A DNA stretch of 64,000 bases from Phycisphaeraceae bacterium. Lineage in GTDB: Bacteria; Planctomycetota; Phycisphaerae; Phycisphaerales; SM1A02. The position numbers were made by a program, and so were the translations under genes. This document shows, piece by piece, positions 52,587 to 61,540 of the stretch. The DNA is taken from contig JAHBWZ010000002.1 in NCBI GenBank assembly GCA_019636755.1, forward strand, positions 1-64,000. Reading direction: 5' to 3'. The notes under the pieces were generated by a model that searched no databases, had not been told where the DNA came from, and worked only from the letters and a program-made list of their open reading frames with translations. Numbering within the stretch: position 1 is the stretch's first letter; each line of letters begins with the position of its first letter.

Positions 52587-54971
52587 TCAGCAGCCGTCCG
52601 GGTTCCGGACAAGCAGGATCCGCGCGCCGTCGAGCAGCAGGATGTCACCGGGCAGGGCAAGGCACGCGCCCTGGTTCCGGGCGCTCAGCCGCTCGAAGAG
52701 CGCCGTCCATTCCGGCGAGGCGAACTCGATCGTGGCGTCGGGCGCGAGATCGCGCTGCTGCGCGACCAGTCGCCCGTCGACCCACCGGCCGCCTTCCTGG
52801 ATGAGCGTGACGTCGCCCGCCTGGCGGAGTTGCGTCGTCGTCTGATTGACCAGGCGCGCCGGTTCTGCGGCGCCGCCACCGGCGCGGCCCCCCATCGCAC
52901 CGCCCGCCTGCGCCTGGCCGGGGGCGGGCGCCATCCAGTACACGTTGTCCTCCACGCACGCGGCCATCTTCTGCCGGTTGAAGTTCAGCGACTGGCTCAC
53001 CGCCTCGGCGCCGGAGCGCGTCTGGATGGCGCGCGAGTCCAGCAGCCCGCGGGCCCGCTCACGGTTGTCGTGCCAGTTCGCAAGCTGGTTGCCCTCGGTC
53101 GCCAGGAACGCGGTGTACTCGGTGAGTACGCCGTACTCGGCGGAGAGCCGGATGATCTCATCGGTCAGTTCCCGCAGGCGCGGATGATCCGGCGAGCCGC
53201 CGTGGACCGGCGGCACCGCGCCGCTGGTCGATTCACCCAGCCGGCGCACCTCGTCCACCAGGTAGGCGATCTGCCTGGCCGCCCAGATGCGCGGCACGAA
53301 GGCGTTCTCCGCCCGCGCCTTGTCCGGATCCAGCGTGAAGTGATGCGTATGACGGACGTCTCCGCGCCGCCCGGAGATCTCCAGGGCGATCGGTCCCGCG
53401 CCGCGATACCGGCCGAGCACCGTGATCTGCTGACCGTCGAAGAGGTCCGGCACCACCGGCGGAACGACTTCGTGCACGCGCGAGACCACCGAGCCGTCGC
53501 TCAGGACTTCCGTGGCGCGGAACGTGATGTCGGTCAGCACCGGACCCTCCAGACGGCGCACGACCTGCTCCACGACGACCTCGACATCCTGCTCCGGCGC
53601 GACGTACGAGGTGATCGATCCGGAATGATCCGCCAGGCGATCCAGCAGCGGCGCATTGACGTCATACCCGACCCCCAGCGAGTACACGCGGCGCCGTCCC
53701 GGATTCGCGTCGGTGACCACCGACACGATCGCCTTTTCCGACGTCTGCCCGACCGTCGGCAGGCCGTCGGTCATGAACAGGACGAGCCCGAGGCAGCCGT
53801 CCGGAACCGCCGGTGCCAGTGCCCGCGTGAGCGCGGCGTGGATGTTCGTACCACCGCCGGCGCGCAGGCGGGCGATGTACTCGCGGACGGTGGCCGTGGT
53901 CGCGGCGCTCTTGACCAGCGACTGCTCGCTCAGCGCGGAGACGCTGGTGGCGTAGTCGATGATGCTGAAGCGCTCGCCTTCCTCGAGCGCTTCGAAGACC
54001 TGCAGTGCCGCGGCGCGCGTCTGGTCCATCTTCTCGCCCGCCATGCTCCCGGAGCGGTCGATCACCAGCGTGACTTCCCGCCGGGGCGCGGGCGTGCCCT
54101 TCTCCCGGCCGGGAAGGCCGGAGATGAAGAGGAAGTGACCGCCGGGCCCGGCCGGGTCCGGGTGGGCAAACACGGTGCCCCAGGCATCGGGCCCCTGCTG
54201 GAGGATCGAGATCTGGAGCGTTCCCGGCGCCAGCAGCCCGGAGGTCGGCGTGTGCAGGTGCCACTCACCCGATTCGAGCTGCGAGATGTCCAGCGCATGC
54301 GTCGGCGAGTAGACCGACGGAACACCGCGCGCCGCCCGGATGCGCACATCCAGCGACCACGGCGCCTGGTCGGTCATCGCGCTGCTCCGGGGAAGCACGT
54401 AGTCCACGCGCTGTCCGTCGCCCTCCAGCACCTGTTCGAACCGGACACGGACCTTCTGGGTCGCGCCCGGGGCGATCGGGAAGACGCTGGACCGGATCGT
54501 CTGGCCGCCGACAAACTCCAGGAGCGCCGGGTCGCGCAGGCCTCGGACGATCTGGTCGTAGATGCGCCGCGCATCCTCGCGGGGCAGGATCTTCGCGGAG
54601 GCGTCGAAGCCGGTGCCCTCGAACCGGAAGTCGGTCACGACCGCGCCCACGGGAACCGGGACCAGGAGGACGCCCTCGGCCTGCACGCGACCGGGATTGC
54701 GAAGCTGCAGGTCGAGCGTGGTGGTCGCGGTCCGTTCGACGATCGAGACCTGCGCGCCGACCTTCTCGACGAAGATGCCGTCCGGCAGCCGCGTGAAGCC
54801 GTGGCGCCGCGCGCTCGGCGCGATCCACTGGACGGCATGCACAGCGGCGTCGGCCGCGCCGTCGGCCTGTCGCGCGACAGCGTCGGCCGTCGGTCCGCAC
54901 GCGAGCCAGGCGGCGGCGAGGATGGCGGTGAGGCTCAGGGCCAGGGGCGGGTGCACGGATGGTCGACGCAT
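52587..54971 (-). CDS. Secreted VIT-VWA protein (inter-alpha-trypsin inhibitor heavy chain-like)
   Basis: A 794-residue protein; ATG 54971 is preceded by GAGGAG. A signal peptide (LALSLTAILAAAWLACG) may end in a lipobox-like LAC. The VIT domain spans about 60-190, with VSIVERTATTTLDLQLRNPG, FRFEGTGFDASAKILPREDA and FPIAPGATQKVRVRF. The VWA domain spans about 297-470, with MIDAS DRSGSM at 305-310, T...GGTNIH and FMTDGLPTVG. A long C-terminal region ends GDILLLDGARILLVRNPDGC. Bacterial VIT-VWA proteins are envelope or secreted adhesion-type proteins (MarR-independent, function poorly known). It is probably in one operon with the VWA gene downstream. Confidence 0.88.
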   Translation of the reverse strand: MRRPSVHPPLALSLTAILAAAWLACGPTADAVARQADGAADAAVHAVQWIAPSARRHGFTRLPDGIFVEKVGAQVSIVERTATTTLDLQLRNPGRVQAEGVLLVPVPVGAVVTDFRFEGTGFDASAKILPREDARRIYDQIVRGLRDPALLEFVGGQTIRSSVFPIAPGATQKVRVRFEQVLEGDGQRVDYVLPRSSAMTDQAPWSLDVRIRAARGVPSVYSPTHALDISQLESGEWHLHTPTSGLLAPGTLQISILQQGPDAWGTVFAHPDPAGPGGHFLFISGLPGREKGTPAPRREVTLVIDRSGSMAGEKMDQTRAAALQVFEALEEGERFSIIDYATSVSALSEQSLVKSAATTATVREYIARLRAGGGTNIHAALTRALAPAVPDGCLGLVLFMTDGLPTVGQTSEKAIVSVVTDANPGRRRVYSLGVGYDVNAPLLDRLADHSGSITSYVAPEQDVEVVVEQVVRRLEGPVLTDITFRATEVLSDGSVVSRVHEVVPPVVPDLFDGQQITVLGRYRGAGPIALEISGRRGDVRHTHHFTLDPDKARAENAFVPRIWAARQIAYLVDEVRRLGESTSGAVPPVHGGSPDHPRLRELTDEIIRLSAEYGVLTEYTAFLATEGNQLANWHDNRERARGLLDSRAIQTRSGAEAVSQSLNFNRQKMAACVEDNVYWMAPAPGQAQAGGAMGGRAGGGAAEPARLVNQTTTQLRQAGDVTLIQEGGRWVDGRLVAQQRDLAPDATIEFASPEWTALFERLSARNQGACLALPGDILLLDGARILLVRNPDGC

Positions 54972-55177
54972 CGGCGGAACTCCTCGGTCGGGGGCGGACT
55001 GGGCGCGTGGGCGTTCGGAGCGGACCGGCGCCGGCATGGCCCTGGTCCGGCCCTCCCCCCGGGGGGGAGAGGCGCGTGGGGAGACAGGGCGGTGACCGAT
55101 CGGCCGTCCGGATCATGTATACGTCCGACGGTCGCCGGACTGCGCAACCGGGGCGCAACCGGGGCGCACGGCGGTGC

Positions 55178-55183
55178 TACACT
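55178..55183 (+). promoter_or_regulatory. -10 box TACACT, leaderless-type
   Basis: TACACTCGGCCCC runs directly into ATG 55191, leaving 7 nt between the hexamer and the start codon, so the mRNA should be leaderless or nearly so. Confidence 0.55.
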
Positions 55184-55190
55184 CGGCCCC

Positions 55191-56180
55191 ATGCTGGACG
55201 TGGCCGCTCGACATCCTGACCTCGCCAGGCAACTCCAGGCGGAACTGGCCGAGGTGACGACGATCTTCGAGCGCGAACTCGCCAGCGAGATATCCGCCGT
55301 CAACCGGCTCTGCCTCCACATCGAGCGGTACCGCGGCAAGATGCTGCGTCCCACGCTGGTCCTGCTGAGCGGGCTCGCCGTTCCCGGACGCGCCGACGGC
55401 GGCCTGCGGGAGAGCCACCGCGTCATCGCCGCGGTCGTCGAAATGATCCACATGGCGACGCTGGTGCACGATGACGTGCTGGACGAAGCCAGCGTGCGCC
55501 GGCGCGGCGCCACCGTGAACCATCTGCGCGGCAACGAGACCGCAGTGATCCTGGGCGACTACCTCATCTCCGGGGCATTCCATCTCTGTTCGACGATCGG
55601 CGATCCCGCCGTCAACCTCGCGCTGGGCAGGGTCACGAACACGCTCTGCGAAGGTGAACTGCTCCAGCTCGATCACCAGGGCGATGCCAGCCTGGACGAG
55701 GCCACCTACTTCGAGATCGTCCGCCGCAAGACCGCGTCGCTCATCGCCGAGTCCTGCCGGCTCGGCGCCGCGCTCTCCGGCGCCGACGCCGATCTGCAGG
55801 CCGCGCTGCACCAGGCGGGGATGCTCCTCGGCATCGCCTTCCAGATCCAGGATGACCTGCTGGACCTCTACGGCGACGAGTCGCGCGTCGGAAAGTCGCT
55901 GGGCCGTGACCTCGGCAAGCGAAAACTCACGCTGCCCGTCATCCGGGGGCTCACCGGCGCGACGCCCGCGATCCGTGCGGAGGCGCTGGAAGCGATCGAG
56001 CGCGGCGACGAGGTCTCGCTTCGCCGCATCCTCGATACCGCCGGTGCCGCGAACGCGGCGCGGGCCACGGCGCAGTCGCTCGTCGCGGAGGCGCGCAGCG
56101 CACTCTCGACGCTGGAGGACGGCCCCGTCCGGGCGCTCTTCCTCGAGATGGCCGATGCCGTCGTCGCGCGCGATCGATAG
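55191..56180 (+). CDS. Polyprenyl diphosphate synthase (trans-isoprenyl)
   Basis: A 329-residue protein. The first Asp-rich motif LVHDDVLDEA (D94, D95, D98) and the second QIQDDLLD (D221, D222, D225) are intact, and RYRGKMLRPTL supplies the IPP-binding Gly-Lys-x-x-Arg-Pro. LRGNETAVILGDYL and GELLQLDHQGD are also typical. The residues before the first motif (EMIHMATLVHDD, with small Ala/Thr near position -5) suit a long-chain product such as the quinone side chain (octaprenyl or heptaprenyl). The substrate is farnesyl diphosphate plus isopentenyl diphosphate. The start was fixed by the adjacent -10 box; a longer open frame upstream is antisense to the VIT-VWA gene. Confidence 0.93.
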   Translation: MLDVAARHPDLARQLQAELAEVTTIFERELASEISAVNRLCLHIERYRGKMLRPTLVLLSGLAVPGRADGGLRESHRVIAAVVEMIHMATLVHDDVLDEASVRRRGATVNHLRGNETAVILGDYLISGAFHLCSTIGDPAVNLALGRVTNTLCEGELLQLDHQGDASLDEATYFEIVRRKTASLIAESCRLGAALSGADADLQAALHQAGMLLGIAFQIQDDLLDLYGDESRVGKSLGRDLGKRKLTLPVIRGLTGATPAIRAEALEAIERGDEVSLRRILDTAGAANAARATAQSLVAEARSALSTLEDGPVRALFLEMADAVVARDR

Positions 56181-56212
56181 CCGTCGGCGCGGGGCGGCGG
56201 ATCGCCCTCATG

Positions 56213-56248
56213 CGCCGGATGGAACGCCGGATGGAACGCCGGATGGAA
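56213..56248. repeat. Three perfect 12-bp tandem repeats
   Basis: The unit CGCCGGATGGAA occurs three times without mismatch just after the polyprenyl synthase stop and before the convergent Hpt gene. A fourth unit is degenerate. Confidence 0.9.
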
Positions 56249-56278
56249 CCCCGATGGCACGCAGGGGCACGCGGGCAG

Positions 56279-56617
56279 CTACACACGGGCGCGGCGGCAG
56301 AGGTCGATGAGATCCCGGACCTGTCGATCCACCTCGGACATGCCGCGACCGTCCGACTGGAGCACGCGCTCGAGGTCGCCCGCCACCGCCGTGATCGCCG
56401 GGAAGCCGTACCCGCCGGCGGCACCCTTGATCTGGTGCGCGAGCATGCGCAACCGGTCCTCGTCACCCTCCGTGAACGCCGCCTGCAGCGCCTCGACGCG
56501 ATTGGAAAGCTCGGCGACGAAGTACGAGATGAGGTCCGCCATCTCGTCGTCACCCGCGAGCGTGCTGTAGAGGGGATGCGGCGCGGGATCACCCGCGGGG
56601 TCGCTCGGCGTCGTCAT
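56279..56617 (-). CDS. Hpt-domain phosphotransfer protein
   Basis: A 112-residue protein starting MTTPSDPAG. The central helix has LAHQIKGAAGGYGFPAI, the Hpt signature H-x-I/L-K-G-(A/S)-(A/S), with phosphorylatable His at about residue 62. The protein is a single Hpt domain of normal size with no kinase attached, so it probably relays phosphate between a hybrid kinase and a receiver. No partner is adjacent; the OmpR pair 5 kb away is not a hybrid system. The ATG at 56617 was chosen because the upstream frame is Ala/Arg-rich. Confidence 0.85.
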   Translation of the reverse strand: MTTPSDPAGDPAPHPLYSTLAGDDEMADLISYFVAELSNRVEALQAAFTEGDEDRLRMLAHQIKGAAGGYGFPAITAVAGDLERVLQSDGRGMSEVDRQVRDLIDLCRRARV

Positions 56618-56753
56618 GGTGCTTCGATCGGCTTCATTGCACCGCGACTTCGGCGCCCCGGCGCGTTCTTCCACCCCCGGGGCGGATCCGGCGGCTCCGG
56701 AAACATCCGCCGCACCGGCAATCGCGCGCAACGGAGGCCGTCCGACGGGCCGA

Positions 56754-56759
56754 TATACT
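56754..56759 (+). promoter_or_regulatory. -10 box TATACT before isocitrate dehydrogenase
   Basis: TATACTCGCG ends 10 nt before ATG 56770, predicting a 5' leader of about 0-4 nt. It has the same TANACTCG form as the others. Confidence 0.55.
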
Positions 56760-56769
56760 CGCGACCCCG

Positions 56770-58236
56770 ATGAGCACGCCCGGAACCGTCACTCCCGCCC
56801 GCCACACGGTCACGGTCGCCCACGGCGACGGCATCGGCCCGGAGATCATGCAGGCCGTCCTGCGGATCCTCGCCGCCGCCGGGGTCCCGATCGACCTGGA
56901 GCCGATCGAGGTGGGCGAGACCGTCTACCGGCGCGGCGTGCTCTCCGGCATCCCGGACGAGGCGTGGGAGAGCATCCGGCGCACGCGCGTCCTCCTCAAG
57001 GCGCCGATCACCACGCCGCAGGGCGGCGGGTACAAGAGCCTCAACGTCACGCTGCGCACGACGCTCGGGCTCTTCGCGAATGTCCGCGAGTGCCGTTCGT
57101 ACACCCCGTACGTGGCATCACCGCATCCCGGCATGAACATCGTGATCATCCGGGAGAACGAGGAGGACCTGTACGCCGGCATCGAGTACCGCCAGACCGC
57201 CGAGGTCTTCCAGTCACTCAAGATCCTGAGCGAGCCCGGGTCCGAGGCGATCATCCGGTACGCCTTCGAGTACGCCCGGGCCTACGGGCGACGGCGCGTC
57301 ACGTGCATGTCGAAGGACAACATCATGAAGCTGTCCGACGGCATGTTCCATCGCGTGTTCGATCGCGTCCGGGCGGAATACGCGGACGTGGAGTCGGACC
57401 ACCAGATCATCGACATCGGCGCGGCCCGGGTGGCCGCGCAGCCGGAACGGCTGGACGTCGTGGTCACGCTCAATCTCTACGGCGACATCATCTCGGACAT
57501 CGCGGCGCAGGTCGCCGGCTCCGTCGGCCTGGCGGGCTCGGCGAACGTCGGTCGCGATGCGGCCATGTTCGAGGCGATCCACGGCTCGGCACCGGATATC
57601 GCGGGCAAGGGCGTCGCCAATCCCTCGGGCCTGCTCATCGCGGCCACGCAGATGCTGGTCCACCTGGGACTGAACGACGATGCCGAGCGGATCCTCAACG
57701 CCTGGCTGTGCACGCTGGAGGACGGCATCCACACCGCGGACATCCACCGCGAAGGCCTCAGCCGCGAGATCGTGGGCACGGAGCACTTCACGGACGCCGT
57801 CATCCGCCGGCTCGGTCGGACGCCGCGGACGTTTCCCGCCGCGCGCTTCGGCGCGGGCGGCATCCGGATGGAGAACCTCTACGGTCCCGTCCGATCGTCG
57901 CAGAAGGCGCTGGTCGGCGCCGACGTCTTCCTGGACTGGTCACCGCCGGACCGGGACCCTGTGGCGCTCGCGGAGCGGCTGACCGCGCTTGCCGGGCACT
58001 TCCGCGTGCATCTCATCTCGAACCGCGGCGTCAAGGTCTGGCCAGGGAAGACACCGGAGACGTTCCGGACCGACCACTGGCGCTGCCGCTTCCTGTCGCC
58101 GGGCGGCCCGACGACGGTCGCGGACGTACTCGCGCTGCTCACGGCGATCGATGCCGCCGGCCTCGACGTGATCAAGGTTGAGCATCTCTACATGTTCGAC
58201 GGCGTGCCCGGCTACTCGCTCGGCCAGGGCGAGTGA
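56770..58236 (+). CDS. icd: NADP-dependent isocitrate dehydrogenase, long form
   Basis: A 488-residue protein. VTVAHGDGIGPEIMQ is the N-terminal nucleotide-fold start. KAPITTPQGGGYKSLNVTLR contains the isocitrate-binding Ser/Asn/Arg set, with RENEEDLYAGIEY following. DNIMKLSDGMF carries the catalytic Lys. LYGDIISDIAAQVAGSVGLA and EAIHGSAPDIAGKGVANP carry the metal-binding Asp and the coenzyme-specificity loop. The extra 150-residue C-terminal domain (from about 335) matches the Thermus/Rickettsia-type IDH of about 490-500 aa. It catalyses isocitrate to 2-oxoglutarate in the TCA cycle. Divergent from the Hpt gene. Confidence 0.93.
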   Translation: MSTPGTVTPARHTVTVAHGDGIGPEIMQAVLRILAAAGVPIDLEPIEVGETVYRRGVLSGIPDEAWESIRRTRVLLKAPITTPQGGGYKSLNVTLRTTLGLFANVRECRSYTPYVASPHPGMNIVIIRENEEDLYAGIEYRQTAEVFQSLKILSEPGSEAIIRYAFEYARAYGRRRVTCMSKDNIMKLSDGMFHRVFDRVRAEYADVESDHQIIDIGAARVAAQPERLDVVVTLNLYGDIISDIAAQVAGSVGLAGSANVGRDAAMFEAIHGSAPDIAGKGVANPSGLLIAATQMLVHLGLNDDAERILNAWLCTLEDGIHTADIHREGLSREIVGTEHFTDAVIRRLGRTPRTFPAARFGAGGIRMENLYGPVRSSQKALVGADVFLDWSPPDRDPVALAERLTALAGHFRVHLISNRGVKVWPGKTPETFRTDHWRCRFLSPGGPTTVADVLALLTAIDAAGLDVIKVEHLYMFDGVPGYSLGQGE

Positions 58237-58350
58237 AGCCCCCGCCGGATCGGCGCACCCCGCTTCGCGCACCCCGCGCCGCCGGGTACAGTGCGGCCCG
58301 CCGGGCCGTGCATCGACCGCTTCGACAGGCCGCGAGGGTGGATCCGCCGC

Positions 58351-59574
58351 ATGCGTCACGCCGTCTTTGTCGCTCCGTACCTTGCCCGCGCCACCATGCG
58401 CTTCGTCGCCGCGGCAGCGCGCATCCCCGGCATCCGCTGCGGCATCATCACGCAGGAGCCGGTCGAGAAACTGCCCGATGACCTGCGACGGGACCTCGCC
58501 GGGCACTGGCGCGTCGACAACGCGCTCGATCCGGAGCAACTGGTCACCGCCGCGCGCGGCATCACCGGTCAGCTCGGTGGTCTCGACCGCATGCTCGCGA
58601 TCCTGGAACAGGTGCAGGAACCGCTCGCCATCGCCCGGCAGCGACTCGGGCTCGCGGGGATGGATCCGCAGACGGCGACCAACTTCCGCGACAAGAACCG
58701 GATGAAGTCGGTCCTGAAGAAGGCCGGCCTTCCGTGTGCACGCCACCTGCTCATCACGCGCCCGGACGAAGCCCATGACTTCGTCCGGCAGGTCGGATTC
58801 CCGATCGTCGTGAAGCCGCCCGCCGGCGCCGGCGCCGCCTCGACGTTCCGCGTGGACGACGAACCGGCGCTGCGACAGGCCCTCGCCGTCTGCCGCATGG
58901 GCCCCGAGCGGCCGACGCTGCTGGAGGAGTACATGCACGGGCAGGAGTTCTCGTTCGATTCCATCATGATGGACGGGCGCGTCGTGTGGCACTCCTTCTC
59001 CCACTACCTGCCTTCGCCGCTGGACGTCCTGCGGAATCCGTGGATCCAGTGGTGCGTGCTGCTTCCGCGGGACATCTCCACGCCGCGCTATCAGCAGGTG
59101 GGGCGGACCTGCGCCGATGCACTCCGCGCCCTCGGACTGCGGGACGGGATGACCCACATGGAGTGGTTCATGCGGACCGACGGCACGATGGCGATCTCCG
59201 AGGTCGCCGCGCGGCCGCCCGGCGCTCAGTTCACGTCACTGCTCTCGTACGCGCACGACCTGGACTTCTACCAGGCGTGGTGCCGCCTCATGATCCTGGA
59301 CGAGTTCCAGCCGCCGGCGCGGAAGTACGCCGTCGGCGCCGCGTACTTCCGGGGCCAGGGCACGGGGCGCGTCGCGGAAGTCCACGGACTCGATCGCGCG
59401 CAGGCGGAACTGGGCGATCTTGTCGTGGAGTCGCGCATTCCCGTGAAGGGGCAGCCCAGGTCGGACGGCTACGAGGGCGACGGATACGCGATCCTGCGGC
59501 ACCCCGACACCGCAACCGTGGAGCGCGCCCTGGCGCGCGTCGTCTCGCTCGTCCGTGTGGAACTCCGCGACTGA
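58351..59574 (+). CDS. ATP-grasp enzyme, paralogue 1
   Basis: A 407-residue protein; ATG 58351 follows GAGGGTGG. The N-terminal pre-ATP-grasp part contains AVFVAPYLARATMRFV. The ATP-grasp fold has NFRDKNRMKSVLKKAGLPCA, VGFPIVVKPPAGAGAASTFR (the P-loop-like glycine segment with the ATP-binding Lys), LLEEYMHGQEFSFD and HMEWFMRTDGTMAISEVAAR with metal-binding Glu and ARPPG. Such ligases join a carboxylate to an amine or thiol via acyl phosphate. The substrate is not evident. The gene is followed by a second, similar gene after 64 bp. TACAGT at 58287 is a possible -10. Confidence 0.85.
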   Translation: MRHAVFVAPYLARATMRFVAAAARIPGIRCGIITQEPVEKLPDDLRRDLAGHWRVDNALDPEQLVTAARGITGQLGGLDRMLAILEQVQEPLAIARQRLGLAGMDPQTATNFRDKNRMKSVLKKAGLPCARHLLITRPDEAHDFVRQVGFPIVVKPPAGAGAASTFRVDDEPALRQALAVCRMGPERPTLLEEYMHGQEFSFDSIMMDGRVVWHSFSHYLPSPLDVLRNPWIQWCVLLPRDISTPRYQQVGRTCADALRALGLRDGMTHMEWFMRTDGTMAISEVAARPPGAQFTSLLSYAHDLDFYQAWCRLMILDEFQPPARKYAVGAAYFRGQGTGRVAEVHGLDRAQAELGDLVVESRIPVKGQPRSDGYEGDGYAILRHPDTATVERALARVVSLVRVELRD

Positions 59575-59638
59575 TCCGGCTCCGCGACTGATCCGATCCC
59601 GATCGACCTCGTCCTCCAGGAAACCGGACCTCCCCGCC

Positions 59639-60859
59639 ATGAACGTCCTGCTGATCTCTCCCGGGTTCCCCAGCGAGATGCCGCTCTTCACCGAGGCGCT
59701 GGCGAAGGTCGGAGCGGGCGTCATCGGACTGGGCGACCAGCCGATCGAGGCGCTGCCCGATGTCGCGCGCCGCGCCCTCTCGCACTATCTCCGCGCCACG
59801 TCCATGTGGGACGAACAGAAGACCGTCCGAGAGGTCCTCGACCTGGCGAAACGGATCCGGATCGATCGCGTGGAGTGTCTCTGGGAACCGGGCATGATCC
59901 TCGCGGCGCGCATCCGCGAAGCACTCGGGGTCCCAGGCCTCTCCGTCGATCAGACCATCGCGTTCCGGGACAAGGAGGTGATGAAGCAGCGGCTCGATGC
60001 GGCCGGCATCCGCACGCCGCATCACCACCGCGCGTCCTCCGCGAACGCCGTGCGCGAGGCTGCGGAGCGCGTCGGCTACCCGCTCATCGTCAAGCCGATC
60101 GCCGGCGCGGGATCCGCCGATACCTATCGCATCGCCGACCGCACCGAACTGGAAGGCGTCATCCCGATGCTCCGACACGTGCCGGAGGTCAGCGTCGAGG
60201 AGTTCATCGAGGCCGAGGAGTTCACGTTCGACACCATCTGCCACGGCGGTCGGATCGGGTACTTCAACATCTGCTGGTACCGACCGCGTCCGCTCGTGGC
60301 GCGCTCGCACGAGTGGATCAGCCCGCAGACGATCGCGCTCCGCGATCCGCACGTCGACCGCCTTGCGCCCGGCCGGCGCATGGGTGCGCGGGTCCTGGAG
60401 GTGCTCGGCTTCCGTGACGGCTTCACGCACATGGAGTGGTATCTCAAGGACAACGGCGAGGCGGTGTTCGGCGAGATCGGCGCACGACCGCCCGGGGCGC
60501 GGACGGTCGAGCTCATGAACTACGCCTGCGACATCGATACCTTCACCGGGTGGGCCGAGGCGATCGTGCACGGGCGCTTCTCGCAGCGCGTCGATCGGAA
60601 GTACAATTGCGCCAGCATCTTCAAGCGGGCGCATGGACAGGGCTGGATCCGGCGGATCGAGGGCGTCGATCACTTCCTCGGCCGGTACGGCCGTCACGTC
60701 ATGGTGATGGACCTGCTTCCCGTCGGGGCGCATCGGCGCGACTGGAAGGCCGTCCTGATCTCGGACGGGATGATCATCGTCCGCCACCCGGACCTGGCGA
60801 AACTGGTCGAGATCGCCGACTCGGCGGGCGCCGACATCACGCTGTACGCCGGCTCGTGA
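59639..60859 (+). CDS. ATP-grasp enzyme, paralogue 2
   Basis: A 406-residue protein starting MNVLLISPGFPSEM. The order of motifs matches paralogue 1: AFRDKEVMKQRLDAAGIRT, VGYPLIVKPIAGAGSADTYR, VEEFIEAEEFTFD and HMEWYLKDNGEAVFGEIGAR followed by PPGAR. The two proteins look like products of a tandem duplication with well-separated sequences. The RuvC-fold gene overlaps its stop by 4 bp (GTGA), so the two are co-translated. The E-x-GARPPG end and the LISPGFPSEM start resemble ATP-grasp ligases acting on amino acids or peptides. The product is unknown. Confidence 0.85.
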   Translation: MNVLLISPGFPSEMPLFTEALAKVGAGVIGLGDQPIEALPDVARRALSHYLRATSMWDEQKTVREVLDLAKRIRIDRVECLWEPGMILAARIREALGVPGLSVDQTIAFRDKEVMKQRLDAAGIRTPHHHRASSANAVREAAERVGYPLIVKPIAGAGSADTYRIADRTELEGVIPMLRHVPEVSVEEFIEAEEFTFDTICHGGRIGYFNICWYRPRPLVARSHEWISPQTIALRDPHVDRLAPGRRMGARVLEVLGFRDGFTHMEWYLKDNGEAVFGEIGARPPGARTVELMNYACDIDTFTGWAEAIVHGRFSQRVDRKYNCASIFKRAHGQGWIRRIEGVDHFLGRYGRHVMVMDLLPVGAHRRDWKAVLISDGMIIVRHPDLAKLVEIADSAGADITLYAGS

Positions 60860-61344
60860 CGGACCCTACCCCCGGCGCTGCCCTGCTCCCAGGCCCGCTG
60901 CTCGCGATCGACCTCGGTCTTCGCAGCGGCTTCGCGGTGTACTCGAGCGACGGACGCCTCCGCCGGTACGGTTCGAAGCACTACGGCAGCCGGACCACGC
61001 TCCGCCGCGGCGCGCAGGCGATGGTCCGGATACTCGCGCCGTCGCACGCGGTGCTTGAAGGCGGCGGCGAGATCGCGCAGGTCTGGCTGGGCGTCCTCAC
61101 CCGCGCGGGCGTCGATGCGACGGTCATCTCGGCGCACGAATGGCGCGCCGACCTGCTCCCGCGTTCGGAGGGGGAACCGGACCCGAAGAAACCCGCACTC
61201 GCCGAGGCCGTCCGCATCGTCGGCGCAGACGGCGCCCGCGGACCACGGACCTTCCGGCACGACGCCGCCGAGGCGATCCTCATCGGGCTGTGGTGGGTCC
61301 GGAAACACGGATGGCGGTCAGTCAAGGCTGAGGACACCCGGTAG
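60856..61344 (+). CDS. Small RuvC-fold (RNase H-like) protein
   Basis: A 162-residue protein from GTG 60856. LLAIDLGLRSGFAVY has the first catalytic Asp in the D-x-G strand. APSHAVLEGGGEIAQ gives the Glu after the third strand. A helix ends in RHDAAEAILIG, with the late Asp of the RuvC triad. These match RuvC-like Holliday-junction resolvases in order and spacing at about the right size (canonical RuvC is about 170 aa). The genomic context with ATP-grasp genes is odd for a resolvase, and the fourth acidic residue is not clear. It could be a RuvC-fold nuclease of another function. Confidence 0.65.
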   Translation: MTDPTPGAALLPGPLLAIDLGLRSGFAVYSSDGRLRRYGSKHYGSRTTLRRGAQAMVRILAPSHAVLEGGGEIAQVWLGVLTRAGVDATVISAHEWRADLLPRSEGEPDPKKPALAEAVRIVGADGARGPRTFRHDAAEAILIGLWWVRKHGWRSVKAEDTR

Positions 61345-61540
61345 TCCGCCCGGGCCGGCTGCGGCGCAACCGGCGCAGTTTCCCGCGCAGCCGCATGCCG
61401 GCGAAGATCACGCGGCCCGGCCGCTTCTTCATCACACGCAGAATGCCGATCCAACGCAACTGAGGCAGCGCGGCGCCGCGATCCTGTCCGGCGGGAGCCG
61501 CATGCGTGGTCCTGATCCCCATCGACGGTTCGATCCACCC

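Noticed and set aside
52197-55190. Very long plus-strand frame continuing into the polyprenyl synthase
   Set aside because: The part before ATG 55191 is antisense to two clear VWA genes and is Arg/Asp/Gly-rich noise typical of GC-rich antisense frames.
61322-61432. Minus-strand 36-codon frame starting MKKRPGRVIF
   Set aside because: The Lys-Lys start looks gene-like, but there is no ribosome-binding site, promoter or family, and it overlaps the RuvC-fold gene.
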